Part shown: positions 36,752 through 45,096 of the stretch, in pieces | How positions within the stretch are numbered: position 1 is the stretch's first letter | Layout of the letters: each line of letters begins with the position of its first letter | Notes under the pieces: generated by a model | The model's database searches: none | What the model was told of the DNA's origin: nothing | The model's input: only the letters and a program-made list of their open reading frames with translations | From: Rothia gullae | Lineage (GTDB): Bacteria; Actinomycetota; Actinomycetes; Actinomycetales; Micrococcaceae | Direction: 5' to 3' | DNA length: 64,000 bases | Assembly: GCF_024294905.1 (NCBI RefSeq) | Contig: NZ_JANCOC010000005.1 | Span: forward strand, 62,001 to 126,000 | Position numbers and translations under genes: made by a program

Positions 36752-37618
36752 ATGAGCATTTTCGATAATTCACTGGAACCGGTCAAGAGGATTGGGCGTA
36801 AGGCTCGCGAGTGCAGGCTTCTTGCGACCCAAAATGTTAAGGAATCTTTGGCGCGTCACCTCGGGGAAGAGCAGGATGCGTTCGACCACTCCCCTGTTTC
36901 TTTTGCCCCTGATTCGGGGCAGCATTCCGTGGGTATTTTGCTGGTGCATGGTTTTACAGGTTCGCCGCACAGTATGCGCCCGGTGGCTCGGCGTTTTATG
37001 GAGCTCGGTTATGCGGTGGAGATGCCTGTACTGACTGGTCACGCGACCCGTTGGCAAGATTTGCGTGATAGTACGTACCAGCAGTGGCTGGCTTCTGCCG
37101 AGCAGGGGTACCGCCGCCTGACTAATCAGGGTCTGCAGGTGATGGTCATTGGTATGTCGATGGGTGGCACGGTGGCAACTCATCTATCGGCGCGTCTGCC
37201 GGTGGTGGGCACGGTGCTGATTAACCCCTACATGGTAGATGTGAACCCGATGATGCGCCATACGGGCAAAATGGCTAAGGTTCTGCCGATACTCAAGGCA
37301 ATCGGTTCCGATATTGCGGTTCCAGGCGTGAGTGAGGGCGCGTATTCTATCGTTCCGACGGCGGCGGTGTATCAGTTGCATCTTTTGGGTGCAGAGACTC
37401 GTGCTCTGATTCCGCAATTGAAGTCACCGGTTCTATATTTGCGTTCACTGGGTGATCATACTGTGTCAGATAGCTCTCACAAATATTTTCTCGAACATTG
37501 TTCAGCTCCTGTAGAATTTAGGTGGCTGACCCGCAGCTACCATGTGGCAACGCTCGACTATGACGCCGAGTATCTTCTCTCCACTGTTCAAGCTTTTGTC
37601 GCATCCCTAAACCATTAA
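36752..37618 (+). CDS. Alpha/beta hydrolase, carboxylesterase or monoacylglycerol-lipase type
   Basis: Serine hydrolase of 288 residues. The oxyanion-side motif LLVHGFTGSPHSM is near residue 69, the nucleophile elbow GMSMGG near 138, an acidic residue in LRSLGDHTVSD near 235, and the catalytic histidine probably in SYHVATLDYD near the end. The cap region is small, as in carboxylesterases such as Est30 and bacterial monoacylglycerol lipases. The ATG at 36752 follows GAAGGAGGAGC. The neighbours (acyltransferase, acyl-CoA ligase) favour a glyceride or acyl-ester substrate, but the substrate is not readable from sequence. Confidence 0.88.
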   Translation: MSIFDNSLEPVKRIGRKARECRLLATQNVKESLARHLGEEQDAFDHSPVSFAPDSGQHSVGILLVHGFTGSPHSMRPVARRFMELGYAVEMPVLTGHATRWQDLRDSTYQQWLASAEQGYRRLTNQGLQVMVIGMSMGGTVATHLSARLPVVGTVLINPYMVDVNPMMRHTGKMAKVLPILKAIGSDIAVPGVSEGAYSIVPTAAVYQLHLLGAETRALIPQLKSPVLYLRSLGDHTVSDSSHKYFLEHCSAPVEFRWLTRSYHVATLDYDAEYLLSTVQAFVASLNH

Positions 37619-37765
37619 ATTCTGAAGGTTCCACCCGTTGGCGAATGCATCACCCGCCGCGGTGGGCAGAACATTCAGAAAGCCATCACGGCACCTCGAG
37701 CCATCGAGGACAGCCCGCGGCACCGAATCCGCCACGGGCTCACGCCCTGATTTGAAAGGCGCATT

Positions 37766-39934
37766 ATGAAAGTCTTCTCCACTCCCGCTGAGGTTATTGT
37801 CGACCCCTCACTGAATCTGACAAGCATTGTTGAGCGCCACCGTGCCGATAGCTCCAATCCGGTGCTGTACCGCCGTCAGATGTCTCCAGGTAACTGGCAG
37901 CCGGTTCGAGCCCAACAGTTCCACCAGATGGTGACCGACCTGGCTAAGGGTATGATTGCCGCTGGTATCCGCCCGGGTGACCGTGTGGGTATTATGAGCC
38001 GTACCCGTTTTGAGTGGACTGTCATTGACTTTGCGATTTGGTATGCCGGCGCTGTCTCCGTGCCGGTGTATGAAACGAACGCTGCCGCCCAGGCGGCGTG
38101 GGCACTGTCCCATTCTGAGGCTGTCGCCATCTTCGTCGAGGATGAGAAGCTCCTGAATCGTGTGGCTGAGGCTGAAGAATACGCCGTTTCTACTACTGAG
38201 CCGTGCCAGCTCGAGCACCGCTGGGTCATTGAGAACGGCGACCTCGATGCCCTGAGCACTCGCGCGTCCGAGGTGAGCGATGACCAGCTGGAGCAGGTAC
38301 GTTCCGCAGCCGGTTGTGATGACATCGCGACCATTGTGTACACCTCCGGTACGACCGGTCGCCCTAAGGGTTGCGCGCTGACTCACGGTCATTTCCTGAA
38401 CCTGAGCGCGAACACCAGGCTGGTCGAGCCGGAGATTGCGAACTCCCGCAACTCCTCCATTCTTTTCTTGCCGCTGGCGCACGTTCTGGCGCGCCTGATT
38501 CAGGTTCTGGCGCTGGACGCTGGCCTGGTTATTGGTCACTCCCCCAACATCAAGAACCTGGCGTCTGACCTGGACAGCTTCAAGCCGACCATGCTGCTGG
38601 TGGTGCCCCGCGTCTTTGAGAAGGTGTACGAAGGTGCCATGGCAAAGGCGGCTAAGGGCGGCAAGTTTAATAAGTCTCTGTTTGAGCGTTCCACCGATAT
38701 CGCGGTGCGCTGGTCGCAGGCGAAGGTTGAGGGTCGTGTGCCCCTCAAGCTGGCGGCGCAGTACGCTCTCTACGACAAGCTGGTCTACTCGAAGCTGCGT
38801 GCGGCTCTCGGCGGCGAGCTGCGTTACGCGGTCTCCGGCGGCGGTCCCCTCGGCGAGCGCCTGGCTCACTTCTTCCACGCGGTGGGTGTGCAGGTGGTTG
38901 AGGGTTACGGTCTGACCGAGACCTGCGCCCCGATTGCGGTTGGCCGCATCAACCCGTACCAGATTGGTATGCTTGGTCCGCTCATCCCCGGTTCCGAAGG
39001 CTACATTGCTGAGGACGGCGAGCTTCTGGTTCGTGGCGTGGGCGTGATTAGCAGCTACTACAAGAACCCCGAGGAGGACGCTCATGCGTTCACCGAAGAC
39101 GGCTGGTTCCGCACCGGTGACCTGGCTCGTTTCGATGAGCGAGGCTACCTGAAGATTGTGGGCCGTAAGAAGGAAATCATTGTCACCGCCGGGGGTAAGA
39201 ACGTGATTCCGGGTATTGCGGAGACTCATCTGCGTACCTCTCCCCTGGTTTCTCAGGCGATGCTGGTTGGCGATGAGAAGCCGTTCATTGCGGCTCTGGT
39301 GACCCTGGATCCTGATACTCTACCCGAGCAGTTGGAGCATCTGGGCCTGCCGCGTTCGCTCTCCATCCCGGAGGCGGCTGTTCATCCGGCGGTTCGTGCC
39401 GCGATTCAGAAGCTCGTGGACGAGGCGAACCAGTTGGTTTCCCGCGCCGAGGGTATTCGCGAGTTCCGTATTATGAACCGCGATCTGACCGAGGAGGACG
39501 GCTACCTGACTCCTTCGCAGAAGCTGCGCCGCGCGAAGATTCTGCAGGACTTCTCTTCCTACGTGGATGAGATGTACGGCAAGGTTTCCGATAGCACGTC
39601 GGATTCTTTGGCTCGTCTGCAGGAGTACGCGGCGGAGCAGTCTGAGAAGTTCGCTGAGCTGCGTGAGCAGGCTGCTGAGCGTCTGCACGAGTACGCGGAT
39701 CATCAGGCGGAGCGTCTTGCCGAGCTGCGTGAGCAGGCAGCTGAGAAGTTTGAGGAGCTACGTGAGCAGACCGCTGAAATGATGCAGAAGCCCCAGGAAG
39801 AGAAGGCAGCGGCTAAGGATAACGCCAAGAAGTCTGAGAAGGCAGAAAAGACTGAGGATTCTTCCGCTGAAGCTCCTGCTGAGAAAGCAGAAGCAAAGAA
39901 GGCTGAGAAGAAGGCTGACGGCGACAACGCCTAA
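37766..39934 (+). CDS. Long-chain fatty acid--CoA ligase (FadD15-like) with amphipathic C-terminal repeats
   Basis: AMP-forming acyl-CoA synthetase that activates fatty acids. The ATP/AMP motif is YTSGTTGRPKGCALTHG near residue 193, followed by YGLTETCAP, and GWFRTGDLARFDERGYLKIVGRKKE. The catalytic core ends near residue 600. The remaining 120 residues are unusual: five uninterrupted 11-residue units at 617-671 of the form [KR]xxEhxxxxxE, then a Lys/Glu/Ala-rich low-complexity tail. Typical FadD15 proteins stop at about 600 residues. The ATG follows GAAAGGCGCATT. It lies 147 nt downstream of the hydrolase on the same strand. Confidence 0.94.
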   Translation: MKVFSTPAEVIVDPSLNLTSIVERHRADSSNPVLYRRQMSPGNWQPVRAQQFHQMVTDLAKGMIAAGIRPGDRVGIMSRTRFEWTVIDFAIWYAGAVSVPVYETNAAAQAAWALSHSEAVAIFVEDEKLLNRVAEAEEYAVSTTEPCQLEHRWVIENGDLDALSTRASEVSDDQLEQVRSAAGCDDIATIVYTSGTTGRPKGCALTHGHFLNLSANTRLVEPEIANSRNSSILFLPLAHVLARLIQVLALDAGLVIGHSPNIKNLASDLDSFKPTMLLVVPRVFEKVYEGAMAKAAKGGKFNKSLFERSTDIAVRWSQAKVEGRVPLKLAAQYALYDKLVYSKLRAALGGELRYAVSGGGPLGERLAHFFHAVGVQVVEGYGLTETCAPIAVGRINPYQIGMLGPLIPGSEGYIAEDGELLVRGVGVISSYYKNPEEDAHAFTEDGWFRTGDLARFDERGYLKIVGRKKEIIVTAGGKNVIPGIAETHLRTSPLVSQAMLVGDEKPFIAALVTLDPDTLPEQLEHLGLPRSLSIPEAAVHPAVRAAIQKLVDEANQLVSRAEGIREFRIMNRDLTEEDGYLTPSQKLRRAKILQDFSSYVDEMYGKVSDSTSDSLARLQEYAAEQSEKFAELREQAAERLHEYADHQAERLAELREQAAEKFEELREQTAEMMQKPQEEKAAAKDNAKKSEKAEKTEDSSAEAPAEKAEAKKAEKKADGDNA
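39614..39778 (+). repeat. Five 11-residue amphipathic repeats coded in the acyl-CoA ligase gene
   Basis: Residues 617-671 divide exactly into RLQEYAAEQSE, KFAELREQAAE, RLHEYADHQAE, RLAELREQAAE and KFEELREQTAE. Each has a basic first residue, an aromatic or leucine second, and a final Glu. An 11-residue period gives a long amphipathic helix of the type seen in apolipoproteins and other lipid-surface proteins, or a hendecad coiled coil. The core sequence ELREQ[AT]AE recurs three times, also at DNA level, so it probably arose by duplication. Confidence 0.8.
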
Positions 39935-39955
39935 ATAGCTCTGGTTACCATCAAC

Positions 39956-39998
39956 GAGAGGAGGGGGTCGTACCGCTTAGGTACAACCCCCTCCTCTC
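39956..39998. terminator. Bidirectional terminator between acyl-CoA ligase and mtr
   Basis: GAGAGGAGGGGGTCGTACC (39956-39974) pairs with GGTACAACCCCCTCCTCTC (39980-39998) except for one C/A mismatch, closing a 5-nt loop. TGTTTGTT follows on the plus strand. It separates the two converging genes. Confidence 0.8.
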
Positions 39999-40045
39999 TG
40001 TTTGTTCGCTAGATACCTCGGCTTCCGGGTGTTATCTAGCCGTTG

Positions 40046-41503
40046 TTAGTTGGCGGGCTCGTCGAATTCCAGGCCGAGCAGCGCGTTCTCAACGATTTCA
40101 GTCAGTGCCGGGTGAATCCAGTACTGGCCGCGTGCGAGGGTGCGCGCATCCATGCCGAAGCTCATTGCCTGCAGTAGCGGCTGGATGAGCACGGAGGACT
40201 CTTCACCAACCAGGTGCGCACCGAGCAGCTCGCCGTTGTCCTTGCGGGCAATCAGCTTGCACAGGCCAATCTTGTCTTCCATTGCCCAGCCGTAGGCGGT
40301 GTCACCAAAGTTCTGTGCCTTGACGGTGATCTCAAAGCCTCCACGCTCAGCGGCCTGGCGCGCCTGCTCTTCGGACATGCCGGCCACGGCAATCTGAGGG
40401 TTGGTGAAGACCGCGCCGGGTACGTAGCGGTGGTCGCTGGCGCGCAGGTCCTCGGGGTGGCTGAGGTTGTGCTGCACAACGCGGGCCTCGTGGTTTGCCA
40501 CGTGCTTGAGCTGGTAGCGGCTGGACACGTCCCCGAGGGCGAAGACGCCGGGTACGGGTGCGCCGTTGTAGAGCACGCGCTGGTACTTATCGACGCTAAG
40601 CTGACCGCCGTCCTGCACATCGAAGTAGTTCTTTGCGTTGAGGGTGTCGGTGTTGGGGCGGCGACCGGTTGCTACGAGCACAGCGTCTGCCGGGATTTCG
40701 AGCAGTTCTTCACCGTTCTCGGTGGTGTGCTTCGCTACGACGGTTACGCTGCCGTCGGCGTTTTCACGGATTTCGGAGAGGGACGCATCCTTGACGATGT
40801 TCCACTGCTTGCTTGCGGCTTCTTCGAAGCGTTCCACGACCTCTTCATCCATGCCGCGCAGCAGGCGGGAGGAGCGGTTCAGCTGGGTTACTTCGGTGCC
40901 GAATGCGGAGAAAACGTGGGAGAATTCTGCCGCAATCACGCCGCCGCCGATGACGACCATGCGGGCGGGCAGTTCGTCCAGGCGCATGACGTTGTCGTTG
41001 GTGTAGACCTTGGAGGAGTCGATACCGGGCACGGGAGGCAGCACGGCGCGCGAACCTGCCGCAACGACGATCTGGCGGCCCTGCAGGCGGGTGCCGTCGG
41101 TCAGCTCAACGGTGTGGGAGCCTACGAAGCGTGCGTACTGGTCGTAGAAGTCGACGTTGGGCAGGCCGGCACGCCAGTCACGGCCGCCCGCAGAAATCTG
41201 GTCGATGCGGGAGGCAAAGATGCGGTCACGAATCTGTGCCCAGTGCACGGCGTCTACGTGTGCGTCGACGCCCAGGTGCTTGACCTCGCGGGTCTTCTGC
41301 GCGATAGTCGCCGGGTAGACGTACATCTTGGTGGGGATGCAGCCAACGTTCAGGCAGGTACCACCGAAGATACCGCCGTCGATGAGGGCTACCTTCTTAT
41401 CGTCCCATTCGGGGCCGATGAGGCTATTGCCGGATCCGGAGCCGATGACGATTAGGTCGTATTGTGCTACGCCGTCAATGCGTTCTACGTTCTCGATGCT
41501 CAT
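40046..41503 (-). CDS. mtr: Mycothione reductase
   Basis: NADPH-dependent flavoenzyme that reduces mycothiol disulfide, maintaining the actinobacterial thiol pool. The FAD-binding VIGSGSGNSLIG is at residues 19-30, the redox-active pair is Cys50 and Cys55 in GGTCLNVGCIPTKM, and the NADPH-binding VVIGGGVIAAEFSHVFS lies centrally. The C-terminal WIHPALTEIVENALL holds the conserved catalytic histidine. At 485 residues it is the expected size. Mycothiol is confined to actinobacteria, which supports the phylum assignment. The gene stands alone, with a converging acyl-CoA ligase and about 290 nt upstream. Confidence 0.94.
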   Translation of the reverse strand: MSIENVERIDGVAQYDLIVIGSGSGNSLIGPEWDDKKVALIDGGIFGGTCLNVGCIPTKMYVYPATIAQKTREVKHLGVDAHVDAVHWAQIRDRIFASRIDQISAGGRDWRAGLPNVDFYDQYARFVGSHTVELTDGTRLQGRQIVVAAGSRAVLPPVPGIDSSKVYTNDNVMRLDELPARMVVIGGGVIAAEFSHVFSAFGTEVTQLNRSSRLLRGMDEEVVERFEEAASKQWNIVKDASLSEIRENADGSVTVVAKHTTENGEELLEIPADAVLVATGRRPNTDTLNAKNYFDVQDGGQLSVDKYQRVLYNGAPVPGVFALGDVSSRYQLKHVANHEARVVQHNLSHPEDLRASDHRYVPGAVFTNPQIAVAGMSEEQARQAAERGGFEITVKAQNFGDTAYGWAMEDKIGLCKLIARKDNGELLGAHLVGEESSVLIQPLLQAMSFGMDARTLARGQYWIHPALTEIVENALLGLEFDEPAN

Positions 41504-41647
41504 GTGGTCCTCTCGTGGTTAGTGTTGAGGCTGGTCTCGTTCCCAGCGTGCCCCTCAATCGCGGGGATATTTCTGTTACTGCCACTATAACGTGTACGGG
41601 CGGCACGCTATTCCCGCTATCTGGCATCAATGTTGACAGATAAGCGA

Positions 41648-41724
41648 AAGTGCGCCGTCCCAAAGAACCACAGCACTGAGAACACAGCACTGAGAACACA
41701 GCGGTTCTTTGAGAAGACGCACTT
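41648..41724 (-). repeat. Nested inverted repeat around a 14-bp tandem repeat, after parA
   Basis: Outer arms AAGTGCG (41648-41654) and CGCACTT (41718-41724) and inner arms AAAGAACC (41662-41669) and GGTTCTTT (41703-41710) are separated by symmetric 7-nt internal loops. The apical part consists of two exact copies of AGCACTGAGAACAC (41672-41685 and 41686-41699). On the minus strand the structure lies 66 nt past the parA stop and is followed by TTCGCTTATC, so it may be the parA terminator. Confidence 0.55.
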
Positions 41725-41790
41725 AATCGTTGAAACCTCAAGCGTTGAAACTATGTGAGCCCGCGGATTAGTGACGCGTAGAGTCTGCGC

Positions 41791-42603
41791 TTAGAGGTCT
41801 GCCATAAGCCCAGCCAGCAGGCGGGTGAAGTCAATGGCGGGATCAACCGATTCTTCGTCGGGCCAAAAATGAATCGGGTACGCGGCACCCTGGGCGCGCT
41901 GCAGCACGGGGCTTTCAGCGAGCACGGGTTCTGCCATGAGCTCGCCGAAGAGGGAACGCATTTCGTCGCATCGGTAGCGGTGTTCGCTGTCGTTGGGGCG
42001 CATCTTGTTGATAACTACTCCCGTGCCGTCAATACTGATGCCGCTTTCCTGCTGAAAGCGCACGATGGCGCGCAGGGTTCGTTCGGTGCCCGCCACGGAG
42101 AAGATGGAGGGCTCTGCGACCGAGAGGATGCGTTCGCTAACCGCCCAGCCCATCGAAGACAGGGTTCCGAGGAACGGTGGGCAGTCGATCAGGATGACGT
42201 CGTAGGCGTCCGCTGCCGTCTCCACCATGCGCTTGAATCGGCGGATGAACGGCGCGGCTTCCTGCCGGTCCACGAGGGTGGAACGAGCCGAACCGCGTGC
42301 CACCTTCACGCTACCGGTGGTCGCGGGGTTATTGGTCAGCAGGGTGGGCTTGCCGACGAGCGAGTTCCAGGAGGAATTACCGGCTTCCTCCACGAAGGCG
42401 CGCTTATTGGAGCTGGCAATTAGGGAGGCGACGTCGGGGATGGTTTCATCCACTGCCAGGCCGGTGCTGGCATCGCCGTGGGGGTCGAGGTCAATAACGA
42501 GTGTGGAGAATCCGCTGTGCAATGCCGCGGAGGTGAGCCCCAAAGTGATGGACGTTTTGCCGACGCCACCTTTAAGACTGCTGATACTGACGATGCGGGG
42601 CAT
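41791..42603 (-). CDS. Orphan ParA-family ATPase
   Basis: Deviant Walker-type ATPase of the ParA/MinD/Soj family. The ATP loop SLKGGVGKTSITLG carries the signature lysines Lys11 and Lys16. Switch motifs are VIDLDPHGDASTGLA and VILIDCPPFLGTL. The 270 residues are typical. There is no parB, no visible parS site and no plasmid gene nearby, so it is not the chromosomal segregation pair. A role in positioning some other cargo or a small plasmid-derived origin are both possible. It is followed by a complex hairpin and preceded by a 205-nt gap holding the merR terminator. Confidence 0.88.
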   Translation of the reverse strand: MPRIVSISSLKGGVGKTSITLGLTSAALHSGFSTLVIDLDPHGDASTGLAVDETIPDVASLIASSNKRAFVEEAGNSSWNSLVGKPTLLTNNPATTGSVKVARGSARSTLVDRQEAAPFIRRFKRMVETAADAYDVILIDCPPFLGTLSSMGWAVSERILSVAEPSIFSVAGTERTLRAIVRFQQESGISIDGTGVVINKMRPNDSEHRYRCDEMRSLFGELMAEPVLAESPVLQRAQGAAYPIHFWPDEESVDPAIDFTRLLAGLMADL

Positions 42604-42737
42604 GCAGGTCCCTTTTTTGAGTGAGGTGTAATGCCACTTTATTTTAGCGAATCTTCGCTTTTCTTCTGGCTCTGACAGGGGTGTATCTTGAATTTTTTTC
42701 TCAAGTGAGCATTGAACGTTCCCTCGGGTTTAAAACT

Positions 42738-42780
42738 TCTGCCCGTGCTCGCCACCCGATAGGTAGTGAGCACGGGCAGA
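42738..42780 (-). terminator. Terminator after the first merR gene
   Basis: TCTGCCCGTGCTC (42738-42750) pairs with GAGCACGGGCAGA (42768-42780) for 13 bp. On the minus strand the stem is followed by AGTTTTAAA, a good U-run. It lies 28 nt past the merR stop. Confidence 0.8.
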
Positions 42781-42808
42781 TTCAAGATACGTGGTTTAGG
42801 CCTGTGCT

Positions 42809-43453
42809 TTATGCTTGTGCACGGCGGGCACGGCGGGCGGCGAGTTCGTCACCTTCGAAGTTTTCGTGCATTTCTTCGCCGGGCTGACCGTTGAGGTTCA
42901 TTTCGATTTCGCGCCAGACGCGGCCAATCGCGATACCGAAGACGCCCTGACCTGCCTGAACCAGGTCGATGACCTCGCTCGGGGAGGTGCATTCGTAGAC
43001 GGTGGTGCCGTCACTCATCAGGGTGATGTTCGCGAGGTCATCAATGCCGCGAGTACGCAGATGCTCAATGGAGGTGCGAATCTGCTGCAGGGATACGCCG
43101 GTGTCAAGCAGTCGCTTCACAATCTTGAGTACGAGCACGTCGCGAAAGCTGTAGAGGCGCTGGGTACCGGATCCGGAGGCGCCACGCACGGTGGGTACGA
43201 CCAGGTCGGTGCGTGCCCAGTAGTCGAGCTGGCGGTAGGTAATGCCGGCTGCCTTGCAGGCGACGGCGCCGCGGTAGCCGAGGTTTTCCTCGACGACAGA
43301 GACAGGGTCGGTGAAGAGTACGCCCTGTTCACCACGCGGAGGCGGTGCAACAGGGAAGAGGGTGTCGAAGCCTTCCAGAGGCTGGTCAAAGCCCTGGGGT
43401 GCGTGCGTGGTTGCGGCTTCGCCTGCATATTCGACTACCTGCTGCTCTAGCAC
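42809..43453 (-). CDS. MerR-family transcriptional regulator (Rv1830-like)
   Basis: A 214-residue regulator with an N-terminal extension of about 50 residues, then a winged-helix MerR domain (YRGAVACKAAGITYRQLDYW through LYSFRDVLVLKIVKRLLDTG, about residues 60-130), and a C-terminal region containing SPSEVIDLVQAGQGVFGIAIG. In mycobacteria the similar gene Rv1830 lies close to Rv1828 (FtsR) and gcvH, and the same trio occurs here. The start is the GTG at 43453, 4 nt after AAGGAGG. The effector is unknown and no metal-binding cysteines are seen, so it is not a metal-responsive MerR. Confidence 0.88.
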   Translation of the reverse strand: MLEQQVVEYAGEAATTHAPQGFDQPLEGFDTLFPVAPPPRGEQGVLFTDPVSVVEENLGYRGAVACKAAGITYRQLDYWARTDLVVPTVRGASGSGTQRLYSFRDVLVLKIVKRLLDTGVSLQQIRTSIEHLRTRGIDDLANITLMSDGTTVYECTSPSEVIDLVQAGQGVFGIAIGRVWREIEMNLNGQPGEEMHENFEGDELAARRARRAQA

Positions 43454-43534
43454 GGTCCCTCCTTTTCGTTAAACCCTTTTAAGTGCTTCACCGCGCCCCA
43501 TCAAATGCGGTCGATATCGTTCCGGTGTAGACCC

Positions 43535-43576
43535 GATTCTCGGGGTGAGATTCTCAGCGGGAGATTCTAGGGATAC
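43535..43576. repeat. Three tandem 14-bp repeats upstream of merR
   Basis: Units GATTCTCGGGGTGA (43535-43548), GATTCTCAGCGGGA (43549-43562) and GATTCTAGGGATAC (43563-43576) follow without gaps. They start about 80 nt upstream of the merR GTG, where promoter or operator sites are expected. The palindromic GTAGAATCTAC just beyond repeats the GATTCTA core in inverted form. Confidence 0.5.
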
Positions 43577-44150
43577 GCCGTAGAATCTACATCTATGATT
43601 CGCGCGGCTTCCCTCTGCGAGATTGGCTACGCGGTTTTCAATACTACACATTGGTTCGACTATTCGATTCGTAGAACACGACTCGATGTGCGACCGATGC
43701 GCGATAGGCGCGGTTGTTCAATCTATTTTAACTGATAGAAGGCTCTACTTAAAATTGAACCCACCGAAGCGAATGATCTTTTCAGATTCGTTTTTGCCTC
43801 ATTAACGCCCTGTAGGGGTGCTCCTCCCCCGGTATTCATTCGCTTTTTCTGCGTATCCACCCCGCAAGAGTTTAAAAAGTAAATGCGTACAGATAGGTAG
43901 TCCGTACGCATTTACAGCTGATTTGAGTGAACAGCCTTGGCAGGCCGGGAGCCCCCTGGTGAGAAAGCTCTTCGTGTTGGACGAAGGGGTAGAAATTCCG
44001 AGCGTGCCAGCATCGGCTTCGTCCAAATCTAGAGGCCGCTACCCGTTGGTAAGGGGGTAGGGACTATAGAGGGAATCACCGTGGTCAGCAGTGTTTCCCG
44101 AGGGAAAACCCCGTTCGAGGTGCGGTAGAACCGCTGAGATTTTACGAACG

Positions 44151-44171
44151 GCAGGCTGTCCGGTAGCCTGC
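44151..44171 (-). terminator. Hairpin just after ftsR
   Basis: GCAGGCT (44151-44157) and AGCCTGC (44165-44171) form a 7-bp stem with a 7-nt loop, 13 nt past the ftsR stop. The minus-strand 3' flank reads CGTTCGTAAAAT, without a U-run, so it is a possible terminator only. Confidence 0.4.
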
Positions 44172-44183
44172 GTCTTCGTTCTC

Positions 44184-44957
44184 CTACTCGTAGGTAGGCA
44201 TCGCCGATTCGACGAGAGTTGCGTGCAGTTGCAGGCACAACTTGCGAATCTTGTTGGCTCGTTCCTGCGCTTGAGCCTGGGAGGCTGCGTCGCGGCGCGA
44301 GGCCAACGGAGCCACCGCAATTTCAACGAGGGAAATTTCGCGGTCTGCCGCAGACTTAAATGCACGCAGGTGGCGGGGCTGGATGCCGTGCTGGGTCAGT
44401 TCTGCACTAACGCGGGCAATCAGCACATCGTAATCGGTGTACTCCACATCCGAACCGTCTTCGAGCAACCCAAAGTCAATCAGCTCGCGAATCAGTTCAG
44501 AGGTGGCGTTAGCGTATTCTGCCAGCTCGCGGAGAGTGTAGGTGCGACCTTCCTGCTCGTTCGGGCCGAGTACGGTGTCTAGCACGTCTTCGCTTACGGT
44601 GGCAGGCATGGAGTTCAGTACGCGACCGGTTTCCAGATCCTCCAGGTGCTGACGGATTACCTTCAGCGGCATGTAGTGGTCGCGCTGCATGGTGAGGATG
44701 TAGCGCAAGCGCTCAATATCCCTCTGGGAGTACTTGCGGTAACCGGTTTCGGTACGGCTGGGGTGTACGAGACCGCGCTCTTCCAGGAAGCGAATCTTGG
44801 AGGCGCTAATTCCGGGGAACTCCAGGTCAAGCTGGCTAAGAACCTGACCAATGGTCCGGCTCTTAACGTCACGCGGGTTACGGTCAGAGCCGCCGTTCTC
44901 CACGTCCTCTAGTTGAACCTCAACGTTAGTGAGGTTCTCATCGATGCGTGAGGTCAT
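44184..44957 (-). CDS. ftsR: MerR-family regulator FtsR-like (Rv1828-like)
   Basis: A 257-residue MerR regulator related to mycobacterial Rv1828 and corynebacterial FtsR, which activates ftsZ. An N-terminal polar stretch (about 30 residues) precedes the winged-helix domain: SRTIGQVLSQLDLEFPGISA, KIRFLEERGLVHPSR, and GYRKYSQRDIERLRYIL. A dimerisation helix (MPLKVIRQHLEDLETG) and a second C-terminal HTH-like part (TLRELAEYANATSELIRELI) follow, as in Rv1828. The neighbour gcvH also matches mycobacteria, but the FHA gene (garA/odhI) usually between them is absent. The ATG at 44957 lacks a strong binding site. Assignment as FtsR is by similarity. Confidence 0.85.
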   Translation of the reverse strand: MTSRIDENLTNVEVQLEDVENGGSDRNPRDVKSRTIGQVLSQLDLEFPGISASKIRFLEERGLVHPSRTETGYRKYSQRDIERLRYILTMQRDHYMPLKVIRQHLEDLETGRVLNSMPATVSEDVLDTVLGPNEQEGRTYTLRELAEYANATSELIRELIDFGLLEDGSDVEYTDYDVLIARVSAELTQHGIQPRHLRAFKSAADREISLVEIAVAPLASRRDAASQAQAQERANKIRKLCLQLHATLVESAMPTYE

Positions 44958-45096
44958 CTATGTCTTTCGGGTACTTGTTCGGTCGATGACGATACTCGCC
45001 GTAGTTGAGTGAATGGCTCGTTCCCCCTGGCAGGGGTTATCGCAGCACACCGAACATCTTTGCTTAGTGTTGAGAGTATGATAGATAAGTTTAGTT

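Larger units (their letters stand above)
43454..44183. other. Long non-coding gap between the two merR genes, with many hairpins
   Basis: About 730 nt with no credible gene, where mycobacteria carry the DUF151 gene Rv1829. It includes three 14-bp direct repeats (43535-43576), the near-palindrome GTAGAATCTAC (43580-43590), an 11-bp stem (TAAATGCGTAC with GTACGCATTTA, about 43880-43915), CTTCGT/ACGAAG (43970-43986), TTTCCC/GGGAAA (about 44092-44105), GCGGT/ACCGC (about 44122-44134) and the ftsR terminator-like hairpin (44151-44171). The part at 43880-44175 could be a structured RNA, but no known family was recognised. Confidence 0.4.

Noticed and set aside
41791-42603. ParA as part of a plasmid or chromosome partition locus
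   Set aside because: No parB, parS or replication gene nearby; called orphan ParA instead.
43880-44175. RNase P RNA, tmRNA or a tRNA in the hairpin-rich gap (a GTTCGAG motif at about 44113 drew attention)
   Set aside because: The conserved core sequences of these RNAs, a tRNA cloverleaf and a CCA end were not found on either strand.
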